From Donghicola sp041224595 (GTDB lineage: Bacteria > Pseudomonadota > Alphaproteobacteria > Rhodobacterales > Rhodobacteraceae): 64,000 nucleotides of DNA. This document shows positions 17,793 through 25,199 of the stretch, one piece after another. Position numbers and translations under genes: made by a program. Location: NCBI RefSeq assembly GCF_041224595.1, contig NZ_JBGFGN010000164.1, positions 62,001 to 126,000 of the forward strand. Reading direction: 5' to 3'. The notes beneath the pieces are model-generated. The model ran no database searches. It was given only the letters and a program-made list of their open reading frames with translations, and had not been told where the DNA came from. Position 1 is the stretch's first letter. Each line of letters begins with the position of its first letter.

Positions 17793-19070
17793 TCACTCCA
17801 TCAGGCTCGGCAAGAACATAGAGAACGCCGGCACGTAGGTGACGAGCATCAGCGCCACCAGAATTGCGAGGTAGAACGGCAGGATCGATTTCACCGCCTG
17901 CTCGATCCGGATTTTGCCCACGACACAGCCCACGAACAGGCAAGCGCCGACAGGCGGGGTGCACAGACCCAAGCCTAGGTTCATCATCAGGATCACACCG
18001 AATTGCACTGGGTCCATTCCCAGTCCCACCGCAACGGGCAGGAAAATCGGCGTACAGATCAGGATCAATGCGGCCATGTCCATAATCATTCCCAGAACCA
18101 AGAGGATCAAATTGATCATCAGGAGGATGATTAACGGATTATCGCTGATACCGGTAACGAAATTTCCAAGAAGATCGGGAACACGATACAGCGCGAGCAG
18201 ATAACTGAAGGCAGAGGCCGTCGCGACCAGCAGCATTACCAGCGCTGTCGTCCGCACCGAGGTAATCACCGCCAGCTTGAAAGCAGGCCATGTGAGTTCG
18301 CGGTAGACCAGCGTGGTCATGAGGATGGCCCAGATGGCCCCGAATGCGCCAGACTCTGTTACCGTCATCACGCCGGACAGAACGCCACCCACAATGATCA
18401 CGGCCGTCATCAGTCCGGGCAGTGCCACGATGGTCGCCACGCCAAGCGCCTTGAAACCGGGGAAGGTTTCTGCCGGATAGCCACGACGCACCGCAACCCA
18501 ATAAGCGACCAAGGCCAGACACAGGCACATCAGGATGCCGGGCACGATGCCCGCGATGAACAGCTTGGAGACTGACATGCCTCCTGCGGCCACTGCATAC
18601 AGGATCATGTTATGCGAGGGCGGGATTACGATGCCTGCCACCGATGACGTGACCGTCACGTTCACCGCATAGTCGGGGTCGTAGCCTTTGTCCTTCATGA
18701 CAGGAATCAGGATCGAACCAAGAGCCGAGGTATCCGCCACAGCCGAACCAGAGATGCCGCCGAACAACATCGAAGACAGGACGTTCACAACGCCCAAGCC
18801 ACCGCGCACCGACCCCACAGCCGAAGACGCCAGACGCACCAGACGGTTCGCAATCCCGCCCTGCATCATCAACTCGCCCGCAAAGATAAAGAACGGGATC
18901 GCCAGCAGCGAAAAGACCGAGACACCGGACAGGATGCGTTGGAACCCGATGAACAGGGGCAGCCCTTCGTAGAGAAAGCCACCCACCGCAGCCAGACCCA
19001 GCGCGAATGCTACGGGCATGCCACAAAACAGACCCAGCCCGAAAATTCCGAATAGTACCGCGAGGCCCAC
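17793..19070 (-). CDS. dctM: TRAP transporter large permease, uronate type
   Basis: Twelve-helix DctM-type subunit of 425 residues, the sodium-coupled transport subunit of a TRAP importer. Strings of hydrophobic helices cover the whole protein. Family segments such as GIVIPPSHNMILYAV and NLGLGLCTPPVGACLFVG mark the ion/substrate region. The GTG start shares one base with the dctQ stop (TAGTG). With the neighbouring binding protein and Udh, hexuronate uptake is the likely function. Confidence 0.92.
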   Translation of the reverse strand: MGLAVLFGIFGLGLFCGMPVAFALGLAAVGGFLYEGLPLFIGFQRILSGVSVFSLLAIPFFIFAGELMMQGGIANRLVRLASSAVGSVRGGLGVVNVLSSMLFGGISGSAVADTSALGSILIPVMKDKGYDPDYAVNVTVTSSVAGIVIPPSHNMILYAVAAGGMSVSKLFIAGIVPGILMCLCLALVAYWVAVRRGYPAETFPGFKALGVATIVALPGLMTAVIIVGGVLSGVMTVTESGAFGAIWAILMTTLVYRELTWPAFKLAVITSVRTTALVMLLVATASAFSYLLALYRVPDLLGNFVTGISDNPLIILLMINLILLVLGMIMDMAALILICTPIFLPVAVGLGMDPVQFGVILMMNLGLGLCTPPVGACLFVGCVVGKIRIEQAVKSILPFYLAILVALMLVTYVPAFSMFLPSLME

Positions 19071-19636
19071 TAGAGCTCTCCTGTCAGTTTGTAGTCACCA
19101 CGGGCCAACTCGCCCACGTGATATAGGGAAAACACAACGGTCAGGGCACCGCAGATCGCCATGGGCACCGCGCGCCAGCCCTCGGCTATGCCGAGCATGG
19201 GGATATTCCGCGGCCACGTCTTTTCAGCCAGCGTCCAACCCTGCCACGCAAGGAACCCGCCGAACACACAGACAGCAATCACGGCGATCCAGCGCATGGG
19301 GATCCGCAGCGGGTTGGGCATCATCTCGCGGACGAAATCGATGGACAGGTGGCTCTTGTTCCACACGCCTGCCGCAGCACCCAGAAAGGTGATCCACACC
19401 ACCAGCAACAGTGCCAGTTGCTCGACCCATGTAGGGGTGTCGTTCAGCACATAACGGCCCCACACCAGCCAACCAAAAATCGAGATCAGCGTGACCAGCT
19501 GCACGCCCGCGATCACCAAACAGGTCTGCGCCAGCGCCGCCAGAACGCGGTAAACCGGCCCGCGCGCCGTGTTTTCTAGTTCGTGTTCCACGTCGGTCTT
19601 CCCCGAAGAATGCTGGGCCGCACGCATTGGGGACAT
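19070..19636 (-). CDS. dctQ: TRAP transporter small permease, uronate type
   Basis: Four-helix DctQ-type membrane subunit of up to 188 residues; LALLLVVWITFLGAAAGVWN and the following HLSIDFV segment are characteristic. The start is ambiguous. ATG 19636 lies inside an inverted repeat and has no ribosome site, whereas GTG 19591 has GGGGAAG before it and gives a more usual N-terminus. It lies between the binding protein and the large permease genes, the common TRAP order. Confidence 0.85.
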   Translation of the reverse strand: MSPMRAAQHSSGKTDVEHELENTARGPVYRVLAALAQTCLVIAGVQLVTLISIFGWLVWGRYVLNDTPTWVEQLALLLVVWITFLGAAAGVWNKSHLSIDFVREMMPNPLRIPMRWIAVIAVCVFGGFLAWQGWTLAEKTWPRNIPMLGIAEGWRAVPMAICGALTVVFSLYHVGELARGDYKLTGEL

Positions 19637-19643
19637 GCGGCCC
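19615..19643 (-). other. intercistronic inverted repeat between dctP and dctQ
   Basis: GGGCCGCA (19615-19622) and TGCGGCCC (19636-19643) form an 8-bp perfect stem with a 13-base loop and no T-run. Such hairpins after a binding-protein gene often protect its mRNA from 3' decay, giving more binding protein than permease. The stem covers the upstream dctQ start candidate, which favours the later GTG. Confidence 0.4.
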
Positions 19644-19652
19644 GATACCCGC

Positions 19653-20633
19653 TTATTCAGTCGCCTGAATGTCTTTGATCAGCGACTCGAGGTCGGGATG
19701 TGCGCTGATAAAGTTCGCGTAGATCGGCTCCATCGCCGCTTGGAAGGCCGCAGGATCTTCGACCTCGTTCACCATGGAACCGGCCGCCTCAACCACCTCG
19801 AGGCTCTTGGCTTCGCGTTCAGCCCAAAGCTGGCGCTGGAGCTGAGCTGCTTCCATTGCGGCCTCTTTGACCGCAGCTTTATCCTCGTCCGAGACACCCT
19901 CCCAAACCGACTCAGCCACGCAGAGGCACTCGGGCAAGATCAGGTGGTTGGTGATAGAGTAATACTTGGCGACCTCGTAGTGGTTGGAGGACTCATAAGA
20001 GGGGTAGTTGTTCTCTGCCCCGTCAATCACCCCTGTCTGCAGGGACTGATACACCTCACCATAGGCCATGGGGGTCGCGTTGCCGCCCAATTGATCGACC
20101 ATCTGAACGTACAGGTCGTTGTTCATGACGCGGAACTTCAGACCCTCGACATCGGCGGGGGTGTGGATCGGCTTCTTGGTGTTGTAGAAGCTGCGCGAGC
20201 CGCTATCGAACCACGACAGAGCCACGATGCCCGCCTCGCTCAGCGCGTCGCTGAACTGCTGACCAACATCGCCGTCCATCGCGTGGTGCATTTGTTCTAC
20301 ATCGCGGAAGATGAACGGCAGCGACAGCACGTTGGTCGCGGGCACGATTTCACCCATCGGACCCATGTTGAAGTTCGCCCAAGCCAGCGCGCCGCTGCGG
20401 ACCTGCTCGATCGCGTCGGGCTGGCTGCCCAGAATGCCGTTGGCGTAGACGGTGGGTGCAATGCGGCCCTCGGTGACTTCGGCGACTTGGTCCGCAAAGG
20501 ACTGCATCGCGACGGTGTTCGGATAATCCTCGGGGTGGATTGCCCACCCGCGCCACTCTGCTGCCTGCGCAATGGATGCCGCGCTGGTCAGCGCCACAAT
20601 GGATACCGAAGCAATCTTCAAAATCTTGTTCAT
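19653..20633 (-). CDS. dctP: TRAP transporter substrate-binding protein, uronate type
   Basis: Periplasmic DctP-family receptor of 326 residues. A signal peptide of about 25 residues (NKILKIASVSIVALTSAASIAQA) is followed by the mature fold. The carboxylate-binding Arg sits in GLKFRVMNN and the family Asn/Tyr segment in GVIDGAENNYPSYESS. The ligand is probably a hexuronate, given udh downstream. First gene of the uronate operon. ATG 20633 is chosen as the signal peptide start. Three FadR-like operator sequences lie 40-85 bp upstream. Confidence 0.92.
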   Translation of the reverse strand: MNKILKIASVSIVALTSAASIAQAAEWRGWAIHPEDYPNTVAMQSFADQVAEVTEGRIAPTVYANGILGSQPDAIEQVRSGALAWANFNMGPMGEIVPATNVLSLPFIFRDVEQMHHAMDGDVGQQFSDALSEAGIVALSWFDSGSRSFYNTKKPIHTPADVEGLKFRVMNNDLYVQMVDQLGGNATPMAYGEVYQSLQTGVIDGAENNYPSYESSNHYEVAKYYSITNHLILPECLCVAESVWEGVSDEDKAAVKEAAMEAAQLQRQLWAEREAKSLEVVEAAGSMVNEVEDPAAFQAAMEPIYANFISAHPDLESLIKDIQATE

Positions 20634-20674
20634 AGTGTCCTCCCTTCGGCGCACCTCCTGCGCCCGACGTCAAC

Positions 20675-20717
20675 TTGTATGACAAATTGTCGGACAAGTT
20701 GTCAATACGTATGACAG
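20675..20717 (-). promoter_or_regulatory. uronate operon operator cluster and promoter
   Basis: Two perfect matches to the FadR-subfamily consensus TNGTNNNACNA occur: TTGTATGACAA (20675-20685) and TTGTCGGACAA (20687-20697). A third, weaker site with the core GTATGAC lies at 20707-20717. On the minus strand a perfect -35 hexamer TTGACA (20705-20700) is embedded between them. A bound regulator would block the dctP promoter. The adjacent FadR-type regulator at 10165-10914 is the obvious candidate. Confidence 0.6.
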
Positions 20718-20953
20718 ACTTGTAATCAGCATGAAAAACAGGGTGCTAGATCCGAGTAAAGTGAATCTACGGATTCTTCTTAGATCAAATCGACTCCGCA
20801 CCAAGCGACTCATCAGACAAGATGTGCGTACAGGCAGCAGGCAGATGCACACCGCCCCTGCCCTCTCTCACAGAAAACCTCGCAGTTTGGCCTGCCCTTT
20901 TCCGGTTTGCGCCCCTAAGTTGCCGCTAACGCGTTTGAACAAGAGGATTGAGT
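20718..20953. other. intergenic region between the uronate operon and the GST gene
   Basis: The gap from dctP to the GST gene is about 320 bp. The dctP-proximal part holds the operators described separately. The rest contains AAGAGG at 20941-20946 for the GST gene and no convincing gene, although frames stay open on the plus strand. Confidence 0.6.
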
Positions 20954-21793
20954 ATGACCGATACCCCCTACACGCCCCCCGCCGTCTGGACCTGGGAACC
21001 CGGCAACGGCGGCCAATTCGCCAACATCAACCGCCCCATCTCGGGCGCGACCAAAGAGGTCGAGCTGCCCGTAGGCGAACACGGCCTGCAGCTATATTCG
21101 ATGGGCACACCCAACGGGCAGAAGGTCACAATCATGCTCGAGGAACTGCTCGAGGCAGGTCACTCCGAGGCCGATTATGACGCATGGCTGATCAAGATCG
21201 GGGACGGCGACCAGTTCGGCAGCGGCTTTGTCGACATCAACCCCAACTCGAAAATTCCTGCGCTGATGGACCGCTCGAACGGCCAGCGCGTGTTCGAGAG
21301 CGGCTCGATCCTGACCTATCTAGCCGAGAAATTCGGGGCCTTCCTGCCGACCGAGGCTGGTGCCCGCGCCGAAGTGTTCAACTGGCTGTTCTGGCAGATG
21401 GGCGCTGGCCCATACGTGGGCGGCGGTTTCGGCCATTTCTTTGCCTATGCCCCCGAGAAGATCCAGTACGCCATTGACCGATTCACTATGGAAACCAAGC
21501 GCCAGCTGCACGTTCTGGATACCAATCTGGCGGATCGCAAATTCGTTGCAGGCAATGAGTATTCGATCGCGGATATGGCAATCTACCCTTGGTACGGCGG
21601 TCTGGTCGAAGGTCGCCTGTACGATGGGTCGGCCGAGTTCCTGAACGTGTCCGAATATGAAAATGTCCTGCGTTGGGCCGCTGATCTGGCCGCCCGCCCC
21701 GCCGTCCAGCGCGGCAATGTGGTAAACCGCACCGGCGAAGGCCAACTGGCTGAACGCCACAGCGCCGAAGACTTCAAAACCATCGGATTCTGA
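20954..21793 (+). CDS. yghU: glutathione S-transferase, YghU / Nu-class
   Basis: Nu-class GST of 279 residues with glutathione-dependent disulfide-bond reductase activity in the E. coli homologue. It has the extended N-terminus before the thioredoxin fold (LQLYSMGTPNGQKVTIMLEE), the cis-Pro region INPNSKIPAL, the ESGSILTYLAEK motif, and the all-alpha domain ending in ADMAIYPW. ATG 20954 follows AAGAGG by 7 bases. It appears monocistronic, ending in a GC-rich stem-loop at 21801-21823. No functional tie to either neighbouring catabolic cluster is apparent. Confidence 0.9.
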   Translation: MTDTPYTPPAVWTWEPGNGGQFANINRPISGATKEVELPVGEHGLQLYSMGTPNGQKVTIMLEELLEAGHSEADYDAWLIKIGDGDQFGSGFVDINPNSKIPALMDRSNGQRVFESGSILTYLAEKFGAFLPTEAGARAEVFNWLFWQMGAGPYVGGGFGHFFAYAPEKIQYAIDRFTMETKRQLHVLDTNLADRKFVAGNEYSIADMAIYPWYGGLVEGRLYDGSAEFLNVSEYENVLRWAADLAARPAVQRGNVVNRTGEGQLAERHSAEDFKTIGF

Positions 21794-21800
21794 ACCTGCT

Positions 21801-21823
21801 GGCGGGCCGACCACAGGCCCGCC
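21801..21823 (+). terminator. stem-loop after yghU
   Basis: GGCGGGCC and GGCCCGCC form an 8-bp perfect stem with a 7-base loop 8 bp after the stop codon. There is no T-run, so it may be a processing/stabilising hairpin rather than an intrinsic terminator. Confidence 0.4.
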
Positions 21824-21977
21824 ACATGCGCCCATTGTGATGGTTGCGCTAAACAGACGCGGTGCAACAGCTTTTCTCGATTGCAGAGTTGTTGCATTCC
21901 CGATCTATGGCTAGTGTCACACCGATGTTCGGGGCACAGCCACGTGGCCCCTCAAGTCATTTCACGAAGGGTTACGA

Positions 21978-22955
21978 ATGCTGGAATTAACCAACCACAC
22001 CGCTTGCACCGCTCAGCCGCTGGACGACTATCTGGCCTCGCGCGGTGGTCCCGCCAAAATCATCAAAGCCATCGCGGACTCGCTGATGCCCATCGCCGAC
22101 CGTCTGGCGGCCGGTGCGCTCTATGGCGATCCGGCGGCCATCGTTGGTGTGAACGAAAGCGGCGACAAGCAGAAGTCGCTTGATTTGGGCACCCACGTTT
22201 ACATGGTCGATGTCCTGAAGGCTGCGGGCGTGCGCCTGATGCTGTCCGAAGAATCCGAAGAAGTCCTGACTCTGAACGAAGACGGCGCCTATGACGTTGC
22301 GATCGACCCCATCGACGGGTCCGGCAGCATCGGCGTTGGCGCGATCCTTGGTATGCTGTTCTCGATTGTGCCCGCATCGGACAAGGGCTTCTTGCAGGAC
22401 GGCCATTCAATCGTTGCGGCAGGCTATGCGTCCTTCGGACACTCGATGGATTTCGGCTTTGCCATGGATGAAGGCGTGACCATCGCCGTCTACGACCGCG
22501 CCAGCGACATGCTGCGCGTCACTGTCGAAAACCTGCAACTGCCCGAAACCACCAAAGTTATTGCGTATAACGCATCCAACGCCCGCCATTGGGGTGCTGG
22601 CATGACCGCCTATATCGACGAGATTCTGGCCGGCAAAGACGGCCCACGTGGCAAGAACTACAACATGCGCTGGCCTGCTGCAGCCGTGGGCGATCTGCAC
22701 CGCATCCTGCTGCAAGGGGGCATGTTCCTGTACCCCGGCGACCGCCGCGAGGGCTATGAGAACGGCCGCCTACGACTGGTCTACGAGGCGATGCCGATGG
22801 CCTATTTGATGCAGGCCGCGGGCGGTCTGGCCACGGACGGCCACCAGCAGATCCTCGACAAAGTCGCGACCGACGGTCACGAGCATTCCGCCCTGATCTT
22901 TGGCGCGAAAGAAGAGGTCGAGGCCTATCTGCGCTGCATGGAAGCCGAGAAGTAA
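21978..22955 (+). CDS. fbp: fructose-1,6-bisphosphatase, class I
   Basis: Class I FBPase of 325 residues: ESGDKQKSLDLGTH, the metal-binding SEESEE and DPIDGSGSIGVG motifs, and the substrate-binding YPGDRREGYENGRLRLVYE. It removes the C1 phosphate of fructose 1,6-bisphosphate. GAAGGG precedes the ATG. It converges with eryI, and the two share a bidirectional terminator. With tkt and tal nearby it would convert sugar phosphates from erythritol breakdown to hexose 6-phosphate. A Calvin-cycle copy is less likely because no prk or rubisco gene is here. Confidence 0.93.
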   Translation: MLELTNHTACTAQPLDDYLASRGGPAKIIKAIADSLMPIADRLAAGALYGDPAAIVGVNESGDKQKSLDLGTHVYMVDVLKAAGVRLMLSEESEEVLTLNEDGAYDVAIDPIDGSGSIGVGAILGMLFSIVPASDKGFLQDGHSIVAAGYASFGHSMDFGFAMDEGVTIAVYDRASDMLRVTVENLQLPETTKVIAYNASNARHWGAGMTAYIDEILAGKDGPRGKNYNMRWPAAAVGDLHRILLQGGMFLYPGDRREGYENGRLRLVYEAMPMAYLMQAAGGLATDGHQQILDKVATDGHEHSALIFGAKEEVEAYLRCMEAEK

Positions 22956-22960
22956 GGCAC

Positions 22961-22998
22961 AAAAAAGCGCGGCACCGTTGGGGTGTGCCGCGCTTTCG
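22961..22998. terminator. bidirectional terminator between fbp and eryI
   Basis: AAAGCGCGGCAC, loop, GTGTGCCGCGCTTT forms a long GC stem with A-run upstream and T-run downstream, so it can work for both convergent genes. Confidence 0.85.
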
Positions 22999-23018
22999 AT
23001 CACCGCAAGCCTTGGGAG

Positions 23019-23471
23019 TTACTTGCGGTATTTCACGTCCAGATCGTTGATCGCGTTGACGTTGCCCGCCGAGCGGCCATTTTCATCAAAGCTGTTGGAC
23101 AGGAACGCGTCGGCAATCGCCTTGGCCAGTTCCGACCCGATCACGCGCGCGCCCATGGTGATAACCTGCGCGTTGTTCGACAGGGCTGCGCGCTCTGCCG
23201 AGTAGGTGTCGTGGGTTTGTGCGGCGCGGATGCCCGGAACTTTGTTCGCCGACAGACACACACCGATGCCGGTGCCACAGCACAGGATCGCACGGTCGTA
23301 GGTGCCATCCAGGACGCCGTTGCATACGCGGTCCGACAGATTCGCGTAGAAGGCATCGGGGCCCTCGTCGGTGCGCGACACTTCGGACACCTCATATTTG
23401 TCGCCAAGGTAATCGGCCAGAACCTTTGCCAGACCTTCGCCTGCGCTATCGCCTGCTACTGCAATTTTCAT
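23019..23471 (-). CDS. eryI: D-erythrose-4-phosphate isomerase (RpiB family)
   Basis: RpiB-type isomerase of 150 residues, with active-site Cys in AILCCGTGIGVCLSANK and the start KIAVAGDSAGEGLAK. In Brucella the orthologue EryI (RpiB) makes D-erythrose 4-phosphate as the last isomerase of erythritol breakdown. It lies 19 bp behind eryH in an operon with a DeoR regulator, the arrangement seen in rhizobial ery loci. A plain ribose-5-phosphate isomerase B is the alternative, but the complete eryABCD set nearby makes the erythritol role more likely. Confidence 0.85.
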   Translation of the reverse strand: MKIAVAGDSAGEGLAKVLADYLGDKYEVSEVSRTDEGPDAFYANLSDRVCNGVLDGTYDRAILCCGTGIGVCLSANKVPGIRAAQTHDTYSAERAALSNNAQVITMGARVIGSELAKAIADAFLSNSFDENGRSAGNVNAINDLDVKYRK

Positions 23472-23490
23472 GTGGATCTCTCCTCTGGGA

Positions 23491-24255
23491 TCAAATCTTG
23501 GCCGCGCATTTGGCTAGAATGTCGAGGTATCCCTCGACGTTCCAAGCACTGCGGCCGATGAACAGCCCGTCGATATGCGGGCAGCTGATGAGTTCTTCGC
23601 AATTGCCGGGGTTGACCGAACCACCATAGAGGCAGGGCACTTTGCGCCCCAGCACGTCTTGGGCCACGGCAATGATTTCGGCCTGACGCGCATCCGCATA
23701 CTCTGACGTTGCGGGAATGCCGTTCTCGCCGATGGCCCAGACGGGCTCGTAGGCCAGCAGAATCTCTGCCGATTTCTGGTCATCCGACAGTTTGGACAGG
23801 GCACCGCGTACCTGCTGCTCCAGCACTTCAGCAGCGCGGCCAGCTTCGCGTTCGGGCAGGGTTTCACCGATGCAGATCAGCGGGATCATTCCGTGACGCA
23901 CAGCCGCTTCGGTCTTCAGGCCAACAGTTTCGTCAGTCTCGCCAAAGTGCTCGCGGCGCTCCGAATGCCCCAGTTCCACGATGTCGAGGTTACAGTCCTT
24001 GAGCATCAAGGGGGACACTTCGCCGGTCCACGCGCCCTGATCGGCCCAGTGCATGTTCTGCGCGCCCACTTTGACCGAGGTCTCGGCCAGTACGTCCTTG
24101 ACCTGACGGACATTGGTGAACGACGGGATCACAAAGCGCTGGATGCGCTCGTCGCGACCGCCATCCGCAGCGGCCAGAGCCTCTGCAAAAACCATCGCTT
24201 CGGCGAGGGTCTTGTTCATCTTCCAGCTGGTTCCGATCCAGAATGAGGCGGTCAT
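23491..24255 (-). CDS. eryH: D-3-tetrulose-4-phosphate isomerase (TpiA2-like)
   Basis: Triose-phosphate-isomerase fold of 254 residues with all catalytic parts: Lys in GTSWKMNKT (variant of the usual GNWKMN), His in ELGHSERR, Glu in LAYEPVWAIG and the phosphate loop YGGSVNPGN. The altered N-terminal motif and the ery context match TpiA2/EryH, which acts on D-3-tetrulose 4-phosphate rather than triose phosphate. It is the middle gene of a DeoR regulator-eryH-eryI operon. Confidence 0.85.
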   Translation of the reverse strand: MTASFWIGTSWKMNKTLAEAMVFAEALAAADGGRDERIQRFVIPSFTNVRQVKDVLAETSVKVGAQNMHWADQGAWTGEVSPLMLKDCNLDIVELGHSERREHFGETDETVGLKTEAAVRHGMIPLICIGETLPEREAGRAAEVLEQQVRGALSKLSDDQKSAEILLAYEPVWAIGENGIPATSEYADARQAEIIAVAQDVLGRKVPCLYGGSVNPGNCEELISCPHIDGLFIGRSAWNVEGYLDILAKCAAKI

Positions 24256-24268
24256 GTCCTTGGGTCCT

Positions 24269-25030
24269 TTAGTTGGCGACGATCAGGTCCACCCCGCCCT
24301 CGGCCATCGCGTCTAGCGCGGCCTGCGGAGGTGTGTCGTCGGTGATAATCGCAGTGTAATCAGTGAGGTCGCACAGCTTGTGCAGGGCCGTGCGTTCGAA
24401 ACGAGTGTGGTTAATCAAAAGGCAACTCTGCCGCGCCGATGCTTGCATCGCGCGCTTGGCGCGCACCACCTCGTCGTCCATGTGAAACGCCTCCATCCCC
24501 GCCACCGCGGGCACAGAGATAAAGGCAATGTCCGCCCGTAGGCGATCCAATGCATCTTCGGTCACAACGCCAAAGTAAGCATTAAACTTCGCCGAATAAG
24601 TCCCGCCCAAGGCGATCAGCGTGATCCCGCTTTCATCCCTCAGCGCATCCATGATCGCGGCGTTATTGGTGATCACAGTCAATGGACGCTTTTCCACCAG
24701 ACGCCGCCCCAGCACCGCTGCGGTAGAGCCATCGTTGACCATTACCGTCATACCGGGCTCGACCAGCTTCAGCGCCTCGTCCGTCATCCGATCCTTGGCC
24801 GCGCCACTGCGCCGTTCGCGAAACCGGAAATCGGATTCGAACTGGGTGCCTGCTTCGGTCGTCGCACCACCGCGGATTTTGCGCAAAACGCCCGCCTGCT
24901 CCAGCTCATCCAGATCGCGGTGGATGGTCATTTTCGAGACGACAAATCGCTGCGCCAGATCCTCCAGATCTACCGATCCCTGCTCGACCAGCAGGTCCAT
25001 GATCGCTTGTTGGCGCTCGTCGCGTTTCAT
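24269..25030 (-). CDS. DeoR-family transcriptional regulator
   Basis: Sugar-phosphate-responsive repressor of about 253 residues. The DeoR helix-turn-helix spans residues 3-58 (ERQQAIMDLLVEQGSVDLED, VSKMTIHRDLDELEQAGVL). The C-terminal DeoRC sensor has the isomerase-like signature around DGSTAAVLGRRL and TVITNNAAIMDAL. ATG 25030, 8 bases after AAAGG, is preferred over an upstream start at 25054. It heads the eryH-eryI operon and is divergent from tkt across about 170 bp that contain a tandem TTTTGTGA repeat, a likely target. Confidence 0.88.
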   Translation of the reverse strand: MKRDERQQAIMDLLVEQGSVDLEDLAQRFVVSKMTIHRDLDELEQAGVLRKIRGGATTEAGTQFESDFRFRERRSGAAKDRMTDEALKLVEPGMTVMVNDGSTAAVLGRRLVEKRPLTVITNNAAIMDALRDESGITLIALGGTYSAKFNAYFGVVTEDALDRLRADIAFISVPAVAGMEAFHMDDEVVRAKRAMQASARQSCLLINHTRFERTALHKLCDLTDYTAIITDDTPPQAALDAMAEGGVDLIVAN

Positions 25031-25124
25031 CTTCCAAACCTTTGTCTGCTTCACTTTGGCTTCAAATACCCCAGCGAAACGGTGAGTGCAGTCGTAACAT
25101 CAAACATAACATGATCAACACAAT

Positions 25125-25147
25125 TTTTGTGATTTTGTGATTTTTTC
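25125..25147. promoter_or_regulatory. tandem TTTTGTGA repeat, candidate DeoR operator
   Basis: TTTTGTGA occurs twice head to tail (25125-25132 and 25133-25140), followed by TTTTTTC, in the AT-rich divergent region between the DeoR gene and tkt. DeoR-family repressors often bind short direct repeats. Control of both directions is inferred. Confidence 0.4.
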
Positions 25148-25199
25148 TTGTTACGATTCAGTTTGGGCGCTAACACACCTCCAACGAAGGAGGACTGAG

